Shown here in pieces: positions 58,355-64,000 of a stretch of 64,000 nt of DNA. The stretch is from CAZYTX01 sp964650485 (GTDB lineage Bacteria; RBG-13-61-14; DATKZS01). Under the pieces are notes generated by a model. It saw nothing but the letters and a program-made list of their open reading frames with translations, ran no database searches and was not told the DNA's origin. The position numbers and the translations under genes were made by a program. Location: positions 62,001 through 126,000 of the forward strand of contig CAZYTX010000002.1 in NCBI GenBank assembly GCA_964650485.1. The letters run 5' to 3'. The first letter of the stretch is position 1, and the number at the start of each line of letters is the position of its first letter.

Positions 58355-59458
58355 CTAGAACTGGTACTTCCTCATCCTCACGTTCAGGATGAGCGACACC
58401 GCAATCATGAAGGTGAACAGGTTGGAGCCGCCGTAGGACATGAATGGCAGTGGCACCCCTATCACCGGGAACAGGCCCGAGACCATGGAGATGTTTATGC
58501 AGATGTGCCAGAAGAGCAGCGCGCTCGAGCCCACTGCCAGCATCTCCCCCAGCCGGTCCTTGGCCTCCCGGGAGACAAGAAGCCCCTTCATAATCACGGT
58601 CATGTATAGCAGGATCACACCCACCACCCAGAAAAAGCCCCATTCCTCGGCCCACACGCTGAAGACAAAGTCCGTGTGCTGCTCGGGCAAAAACCTTAGC
58701 ATGTGCACGTTGCCCTGCTTGTACCCCTTGCCCAAAAGCCCTCCCGAGCCGATGGCTATCTTGGACTGGAGCGCGTTATACCCCGCGCCAAGGGGGTCCT
58801 TCTCCGGATGTGCGAACACCTCGATTCGCTGCCGGTGGTGGGGCTTTAAATGCCCCCTCCACAAGGGGTATGAGAGGACAAAAACCATAACCAGCAGGGC
58901 GCCCGCGATCAGGACACTCCTGCTGATGCCGGCAAAGAGCAGCATTGTGCCTGAAAGCAGGACCATGATAAGCGCGGTGCCGAAGTCCGGCTCCATGATC
59001 ACGCTGGCCACGGGCAGGGCGATAAGCAGACCCGGCAGCAAGAGCTGGCGAAAGCCCCCTTTCTTGTCCGGCGCCTGCCCCTGATATATCCTGGCGATGA
59101 CCATGATCAGGGCTATCTTGGTGAACTCGGAGGGCTGGAGCCGGGCCAGGCCGAGGTCGTACCAGCTCTTCGAGCCCGAGACCTCGCGGCCCAGGAAATG
59201 TATCCCCAAAAGCAGGCCCAGCGCGCATACGTAGACCAGGGGAGCAAGCCGTTCGTAGCGCTTGTAGTCAATGAATAGCACCGCGGCCGCCACAGGCAGG
59301 CTTAAAAGGAACCAGATGAGCTGTGTCTTCCAAAGCTCCGAGCTGGTGGCCGCGCTGCCCAGGTTAATGATGCCCAGAACGTTCAAGATGACCACCAGTC
59401 CGAACAGCACAAGGTCGAAGTTGGATATGGACCTGCGGTCAATCTGGAAGAAGCTCAT
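58355..59458 (-). CDS. rodA: Peptidoglycan glycosyltransferase RodA (MrdB, SEDS family)
   Basis: 367 residues, about ten membrane segments. SEDS signatures: REVSGSKSWYDLGLARLQPS (with the polar loop, QPSEF), the MEPDFGTALIM stretch (catalytic-site Asp), IAIGSGGLLGKGYKQGN, FLPEQHTDFVFSVWAEEWGF and the PFMSYGGSNL terminus. It elongates glycan strands in rod-shaped cells, normally with a class B PBP; no pbpA or mre genes are nearby. 3 bp downstream of proB. Confidence 0.94.
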   Translation of the reverse strand: MSFFQIDRRSISNFDLVLFGLVVILNVLGIINLGSAATSSELWKTQLIWFLLSLPVAAAVLFIDYKRYERLAPLVYVCALGLLLGIHFLGREVSGSKSWYDLGLARLQPSEFTKIALIMVIARIYQGQAPDKKGGFRQLLLPGLLIALPVASVIMEPDFGTALIMVLLSGTMLLFAGISRSVLIAGALLVMVFVLSYPLWRGHLKPHHRQRIEVFAHPEKDPLGAGYNALQSKIAIGSGGLLGKGYKQGNVHMLRFLPEQHTDFVFSVWAEEWGFFWVVGVILLYMTVIMKGLLVSREAKDRLGEMLAVGSSALLFWHICINISMVSGLFPVIGVPLPFMSYGGSNLFTFMIAVSLILNVRMRKYQF

Positions 59459-59461
59459 TTG

Positions 59462-60643
59462 TTAAAAGGTATCACGGGGCCGCGGGATTTTAAAGCCCCG
59501 GCCGGGCCCGGTGAGCACCATGTAATCTCTGTGTATGACCTCCTGGTATAGCATCTCCCCCAGAATTGAGGGAATCTCCGATGTCTTTCTTCCCTTGATT
59601 CTTTTCACGTCCCCGGAGGAGTAGTTTGAAAGTCCCCTTGCTATCTCGCGGCCGTCTTCGTCCACCACCTTTACCACCCCTCCCTTTTCGAACCTTCCGC
59701 TTACGTTTTTTATCCCGGAGGGGAGCAGGCTTTTGCCCCGGTCCCTCACCGCTCTCTTCGCTCCCTGGTCCACGATGATCTCGCCCGAGGTCTTGCCGGC
59801 AAAAGCCATCCAGAACTGCCTGTCCCGCATGGGCCTGCCCTCGGGCACGAACAGGGTGCCTGTCTCCTCACCCGCCATGATGCGGCCCACGATCCCGGGG
59901 GTCTTGGCGTTTGCTATGACCGTGGGCACTCCCCGGCGGGCCGCGGTGCGCGCGGCCTCGATCTTCATCTGCATGCCCCCGGAGCCCACCCCGCTGTAGC
60001 TGGGCCCCGCGCATGCATAAAGCCCGGCATCGCCTTCCTTTACCATATGCACGATGGGCGCATCGGGACGCTCGCCCGGGTCCTCCGAGCACAGCCCGTC
60101 AATGTCGGTCAGCAGAATGAGCGCGTCCGCGTGCACCAGCGCGGTGATCAGGGTGGCTATGTGGTCGTTGTCGCCGTATCTGATCTCCTCAACAGCCACG
60201 GTGTCGTTCTCGTTTATCACCGGCACCACCTCCATGCCCAGAAGCTCCATCAGGGTGTTGCCCGAGTTCAGGTACCTGGTGCGGTCCTCCAGGTCCTGGG
60301 CGGTGACAAGAATCTGTCCGGTCTTTATGCCATGCCTGGCCAGCGCCCTGGCCCACTCGGCCATGAGGATGTTCTGGCCCACCGCGGCCGCGGCCTGCTT
60401 CTGGGGCATGGTCAGGCCCCCGGCCTCCATTCCCAGCTTGAGCCTGCCGGCGAGTATTGACCCCGAGCTCACCAGGGCCACCCTGCGCCCCTCCTCCCTG
60501 AGAGATGCCACGTCGTCCGCAACCGAGCGGAACACCTTCTTGTCCAGGTTGCCGCGGCGGTTCACCAGGGCCCTGCTGCCGATCTTTATCACCACCATCC
60601 TGGCCGAGAAGAGCTTTTTCTTTGCTTGTTTGTCAGGGCTCAT
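59462..60643 (-). CDS. proB: Glutamate 5-kinase with PUA domain
   Basis: 393 residues from ATG 60643 (GAGAGGTGGGAG upstream). The amino-acid kinase domain shows VVIKIGSRALVN, VALVSSGSILAGR, INENDTVAVEEIRYGDND and LLTDIDGLCSEDP; the C-terminal 75 residues form the PUA domain (GEIIVDQGAKRAV, DVKRIKGRKTSEI). It makes glutamyl-phosphate for proline synthesis. Its ATG overlaps the obgE stop (ATGA), an order conserved in many deltaproteobacteria; proA is not in the window. Confidence 0.95.
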   Translation of the reverse strand: MSPDKQAKKKLFSARMVVIKIGSRALVNRRGNLDKKVFRSVADDVASLREEGRRVALVSSGSILAGRLKLGMEAGGLTMPQKQAAAAVGQNILMAEWARALARHGIKTGQILVTAQDLEDRTRYLNSGNTLMELLGMEVVPVINENDTVAVEEIRYGDNDHIATLITALVHADALILLTDIDGLCSEDPGERPDAPIVHMVKEGDAGLYACAGPSYSGVGSGGMQMKIEAARTAARRGVPTVIANAKTPGIVGRIMAGEETGTLFVPEGRPMRDRQFWMAFAGKTSGEIIVDQGAKRAVRDRGKSLLPSGIKNVSGRFEKGGVVKVVDEDGREIARGLSNYSSGDVKRIKGRKTSEIPSILGEMLYQEVIHRDYMVLTGPGRGFKIPRPRDTF

Positions 60644-61677
60644 GGCTCCCACCTCTCCATTACCTCTTGTTCGCGCTCTGGTCCAGAGACGCTGATAAGC
60701 TTCCGGGCGGTAAGCTTTACAAGACCATCCACCCCGTAACCGCTGAGCGCGGAAACTATCAGGGCCTCCCTTCCGGACCCCTCGATCTCATTCCTTATCG
60801 GCTCGATGTCCGCCGGGCTCGCGGCCAGGTCGGCCTTTGTTATCACCACTATCTGCGGCCGCTCTCCCAGACCGGGATCAAAAGAGTCGAGCTCCTTGTC
60901 AATGGTCCCCAGGTCCCCTATGGGGTCCAGACTCTGGCAGTCAACCAGGTGGAGTATCAGCCTGGTCCTCTGCACGTGTTTCAAAAACTCGATGCCCAGG
61001 CCCAGACCCTGGCTGGCGCCCTTTATCAGGCCCGGCAGGTCAGCCACCACGAAGTCCATGCCATCGGCAGAGCGCACCACGCCCAGGGCCGGCGCCAGGG
61101 TGGTGAAGGGGTAGTCAGCTATCTTTGGCCTGGCACCCGAGATGCGCGATATTAGGGTGGACTTGCCCGCGTTCGGCAGCCCCACCAGTCCCACGTCCGC
61201 GATCAGCTTGAGTTCAAGCTTGAGCCGCTTCTCCTCGCCCCTCTCGCCGGGCTCGGCCCGCCTGGGCGCACGGTCTGTGGAGCTCTTGAAGGAGGCGTTG
61301 CCCCTTCCGCCCCGGCCTCCCCTGGCCGCCACGAACCTCTGGCCCGGCTCCACCAGGTCAGCTTCCATCTTGCCCGTTCCCTCGTCGAACACCTGGGTGC
61401 CGCAGGGCACCCTCACCACCATGGGCCCCGCGCTCCTTCCGTTCTTGTCGGCGCCCTTGCCGTGCTCTCCCCGATGGGCCTTGAACACCGGCCGGTGCTT
61501 GAAGTCCAGCAGGGTGCTCATGGACCCGTCAGCCTCGAACACCACGTCGCCGCCCCTGCCCCCGTTGCCCCCGTCAGGCCCGCCCCGGGGCACGTACTTC
61601 TCGCGCCGGAAGCTCACGCACCCGTTGCCCCCGTCGCCGGCCTTTACCAATATAGAAGCTTCATCAATGAACTTCAT
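60640..61677 (-). CDS. obgE: Obg/CgtA family ribosome-associated GTPase
   Basis: 345 residues from ATG 61677 (MKFIDEASILVKAG, the conserved start); a GTG at 61686 is possible. The Obg fold (GNGCVSFRREKYVPRGGPDG) leads into the G domain: G1 GLPNAGKSTLI, switch I TTLAPALG, DLPGLIKGAS, KADL and VSALSG. It has no extended C-terminal tail. It acts in 50S assembly and the stringent response. rplU and rpmA, usual upstream neighbours, are not here. A TATAAT-like -10 lies on the minus strand at 61763-61758. Confidence 0.95.
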   Translation of the reverse strand: MKFIDEASILVKAGDGGNGCVSFRREKYVPRGGPDGGNGGRGGDVVFEADGSMSTLLDFKHRPVFKAHRGEHGKGADKNGRSAGPMVVRVPCGTQVFDEGTGKMEADLVEPGQRFVAARGGRGGRGNASFKSSTDRAPRRAEPGERGEEKRLKLELKLIADVGLVGLPNAGKSTLISRISGARPKIADYPFTTLAPALGVVRSADGMDFVVADLPGLIKGASQGLGLGIEFLKHVQRTRLILHLVDCQSLDPIGDLGTIDKELDSFDPGLGERPQIVVITKADLAASPADIEPIRNEIEGSGREALIVSALSGYGVDGLVKLTARKLISVSGPEREQEVMERWEP

Positions 61678-61855
61678 GCAGCCCACGCGGTCCCCGGCTC
61701 AGGGAACCCATGTTTTGTTACTTGAAAAATCGCCAACATACGGCCCACGCTAGAACTATTATAGTTAAAACATCCAATTCTTTGAAGGCGGCTGACCATC
61801 GGGGCCGGAGCGCAATATTCGAGGCACTCCTCGATTTACCCCGTGGCCCGCACCA

Positions 61856-62959
61856 CTACCACTTCCTGTTTCCCAGCTTCACCGCCCTGGTGTCCGGCGG
61901 CCTCAGTCCCAGCTTGCGTGCGAAGGTGGACACGGTCTCTCCGTTCAGTAGCTCCTCCACCGCCTCTGCATACTCCTCGGCAAGGTATCTCTGCCACACA
62001 CGGGGGTGCTTTCTCTTGTGCCTCATTGAGGCCCGCCTGAGTATGTGCGCTCCGTTCCATCCCATCTTGAAGAGCTTGAACACCTCGCGCACCTCGGGTG
62101 GTATGTCCATGCGTGCCAGGTAAGTCCCGTACTCCCTGAAGAACTTGTCCAGGTAGCTGCGTGCGTTTATGGGCCTGTTGTTCCAGTACAGCGTGGCCCG
62201 GGGCCCCTTTTTGCCGGCTGAAAGCCTTGCTTTCAGGTGCCGGTCCATGTCGTTTCTGTTGGCTGCCGGCCGCCTTGACAGCCATGCCATGGTCACAGCC
62301 TTTACAACCACCAGCCCCGCGGTCATGTACTCGGGCAGGTTGGCGTCGCAGGGCCTTATCTCCAGGGTGGGGGTGCGCTTTTTGCGTGAGAGGTTGAAAG
62401 TCAGCTCCTCCCGGTACTCGCGGTCAAGCTCGCCCGGCGCCAAAGGGTAGAAGTACTTGTTGCCGGCGTACACCAGTCGGTTGGAGTCATAACCGGTGAT
62501 CCTCTGCTTGTACACCGGCGAGTTGGCCAGCAGGGCTATCAGGAAGGGCACGTGCGCGTGCAGGCGGATTGCCAGCCGCCTGGCCTGCTCGTACTCGATG
62601 CCGTCGTTTCCCAGCCCCACGTGGAAGTGTGTGGCCGCGAACCTGTCCCGCCATGTTCCCGTGAAGAAGAGGGCGTACTCGCGGCTGGCCGGCCACCGGT
62701 CAAAGCGGAAGTTTACCATGGACTTCCTGAGCCCGGCCTTTATGCCGAACAGGGCCTCGCGCAGCGACCGGAAGGGACGGGAGGCGTACTCGATGCCTAT
62801 GCTCCGGTCGCGGTGGTAGCTCTCACCCCGCTCGATCACCCCTTTGCGTGGCAGCATGAAGTAACGTCCTATGTGCATGTCGTCCAGGGTGATGGTGTAG
62901 GTCTCGACCTCCGCTCCCACGGTCACGTCGGCTGGGCTGTAAATGGAAGGACTCATCAT
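61856..62959 (-). CDS. GCS2-like carboxylate-amine ligase (YbdK superfamily)
   Basis: 367 residues. The ligase catalytic motifs are VGAEVETYTITLDD near the start, THFHVGLG (His-rich metal site) in the centre and TPTLEIRPCDAN. The family makes gamma-glutamyl-cysteine or related gamma-glutamyl amides. It may act in thiol synthesis, but its substrate cannot be read from sequence. Two ATGs (62959 and 62956) are adjacent; AAGGCGG precedes them. It is on the same strand as rnr, 80 bp downstream. Confidence 0.75.
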   Translation of the reverse strand: MMSPSIYSPADVTVGAEVETYTITLDDMHIGRYFMLPRKGVIERGESYHRDRSIGIEYASRPFRSLREALFGIKAGLRKSMVNFRFDRWPASREYALFFTGTWRDRFAATHFHVGLGNDGIEYEQARRLAIRLHAHVPFLIALLANSPVYKQRITGYDSNRLVYAGNKYFYPLAPGELDREYREELTFNLSRKKRTPTLEIRPCDANLPEYMTAGLVVVKAVTMAWLSRRPAANRNDMDRHLKARLSAGKKGPRATLYWNNRPINARSYLDKFFREYGTYLARMDIPPEVREVFKLFKMGWNGAHILRRASMRHKRKHPRVWQRYLAEEYAEAVEELLNGETVSTFARKLGLRPPDTRAVKLGNRKW

Positions 62960-63039
62960 GGCCGCCTTGAATGCTAAAACTTTATACCAGCATCAATACC
63001 TTGTCAGCGGCCGGAAGTCAATAAAAAATTTGTGAAAAT

Positions 63040-64000
63040 TTACAGGGCCGGGCCGATGAGCCCGAACTTTATCCTCCTCTTGTCGTGGTCCACTGACTCG
63101 GCCCATACCCTCACCCGGTCGCCCAGCCGGAAGGTCTCCCCCCTGGTCTTGAGGTTCACAGCCATCCTGCGCTCATCGAACTCTGCCTCATCATCCAAGT
63201 CCTCCACCGGTATGAGGCCCTCCACCATGGCCTCATCAAGCTCCACGAACAAGCCGAAGGGGGTCACTCCGCTTATGGTCCCCTCGAACTCGTTTCCCAG
63301 CCGGCTCTTAATCCACAGCACCGCGCACAGGTCCACCATCTCGCGCTCGGCAGCTTCCGCTGCCCGCTCCCTCTCGGAGCAGTGGGAGGCCGCCGCGGGC
63401 AGGTGCTGCGGCGCCGGCCTTTGCGTGCCGGGCGGGACGTGCTCGGAGCCGGGCAGTTCTTCTCCCATGGCCAGCTTGAGCAGCCGGTGCACCACCAGGT
63501 CCGGGTACCTCCGGATGGGAGAGGTGAAGTGTGTGTACCTTTGCGAGGCCAGGCCGAAGTGCTCCTCAAGACGCGCGCTGTACCGGGCCTGCATCATCGA
63601 GCGCAGGCACAGCATCTTAACCATGCGCTCGAACCTGTGGCCTTTTGACCTGTTGATCACGCGCTGGAAGTCGCGCGGCCTTACCCGCTCGGGCTGCGAG
63701 TCCTTTGAGAAGAGCCGGAACCCCAGGGGGGCCAGCATCTCGGCCAGGGCCAGGGCCGCGGCCGGCTCGGGCGGCTCGTGTATGCGATAGACCATGGGCT
63801 GGTCACGGTCGGTCATGTACGCGGCCACGCTCTCGTTGGCCGCCAGCATGAACTCCTCCACAAGCTGGTGGCTCCAGGTCTGCTCGCGCCTTTTTATGTC
63901 GAGCACCTCGCCTTCATGGTCCAGCACCACCTCGGGCTCGGGCACGTCAAGGTCTATGGCCCCCCTTCGCATGCGCTTCTGCCGTAGCAGGGAAGCGAGC
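63040..64000 (-). CDS. rnr: Ribonuclease R, C-terminal part
   Basis: At least 320 residues of the protein, cut by the window end (the N-terminus lies beyond 64000). The open frame runs to the edge with no start needed inside. RNB motifs: RRGAIDLDVPEPEV, then YRIHEPPEPAA, and THFTSPIRRYPDLVVHRLL (conserved catalytic-core motif), followed by a C-terminal S1 domain (FEGTISGVTPFGLFVELDEA, MVEGLIPVEDL). It degrades structured RNA 3' to 5'. It ends 80 bp before the GCS2-like gene. Confidence 0.93.
   Translation of the reverse strand, partial: LASLLRQKRMRRGAIDLDVPEPEVVLDHEGEVLDIKRREQTWSHQLVEEFMLAANESVAAYMTDRDQPMVYRIHEPPEPAAALALAEMLAPLGFRLFSKDSQPERVRPRDFQRVINRSKGHRFERMVKMLCLRSMMQARYSARLEEHFGLASQRYTHFTSPIRRYPDLVVHRLLKLAMGEELPGSEHVPPGTQRPAPQHLPAAASHCSERERAAEAAEREMVDLCAVLWIKSRLGNEFEGTISGVTPFGLFVELDEAMVEGLIPVEDLDDEAEFDERRMAVNLKTRGETFRLGDRVRVWAESVDHDKRRIKFGLIGPAL

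Overview
The window is 64 kb of a fairly GC-rich bacterial chromosome from a Gram-negative organism. Evidence for that includes a phosphate-porin-like outer-membrane barrel, lipoproteins, RodA and a periplasmic M23 peptidase. PilZ, HD-GYP and free-standing receiver proteins, a Fe-dependent alcohol dehydrogenase beside an SCP2-like protein, an ADP-forming acyl-CoA-synthetase-like protein, and heavy use of AGG (Arg) and ATA (Ile) codons fit a Desulfobacterota/deltaproteobacterial lineage. That placement is inference only. No rRNA, tRNA, CRISPR array, phage or insertion sequence was recognised.

Layout. 1-250: end of malQ. 250-8803: a phosphate-starvation locus, phoB-phoR, an outer-membrane porin, then pstS-pstC-pstA-pstB-phoU. 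Three of its intergenic regions carry direct repeats of CT(T/A)AC spaced exactly 11 bp, the geometry of PhoB sites. 8800-15473: an SGNH hydrolase, a class IV aminotransferase, a lone receiver, archaeal-type phosphoglycerate mutase, ComF, and a CopB-type P-type ATPase split by a one-base frameshift. 15470-21525: a four-gene minus-strand operon with an AAA (ChlI/MoxR-like) ATPase, a VWA protein, a HEAT-repeat protein and an HD-GYP protein. The last two share the same N-terminal domain. 21526-24557: an accessory patch around a Fe-alcohol dehydrogenase, with remnants of a RelE/ParE toxin and a doubly broken hicBA module. 24552-27799: YhaN/YhaO-like (SbcCD-type) proteins. 27954-31441: an acyl-CoA-synthetase-like protein and a GT39-like membrane protein.

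31450-34212: yceD-rpmF-fabD-fabG-acpP, a lipid/ribosome operon that lacks plsX and fabH. 34354-37755: receiver and PilZ signalling proteins, YraN and a TPR lipoprotein. 37995-43663: an operon of FAD oxidoreductase, alkaline-phosphatase-superfamily membrane protein and a double-domain metallophosphoesterase with a Tat signal. 43860-49087: M23 peptidase, PHP phosphoesterase, ECF sigma factor with zinc anti-sigma, a second sulfatase-like protein and a CAT-like protein. 49200-54445: type 4 uracil-DNA glycosylase, NfeD and three SPFH proteins in a row. 54622-58336: zinc phospholipase C-like protein, an SGNH/TPR protein and a MaoC hydratase. 58355-64000: rodA, proB, obgE, a GCS2-like ligase and the 3' part of rnr.

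Functionally the window is mostly core envelope, phosphate and lipid metabolism with second-messenger signalling. The least ordinary parts are the AAA/VWA/HEAT/HD-GYP operon, the SPFH trio, the FAD/phosphatase/double-phosphoesterase operon, and the decayed toxin-antitoxin patch. Five reading frames look broken (CopB, RelE, HicB, HicA, and a small anchored protein near 35.9 kb), so either local gene decay or assembly errors should be considered.
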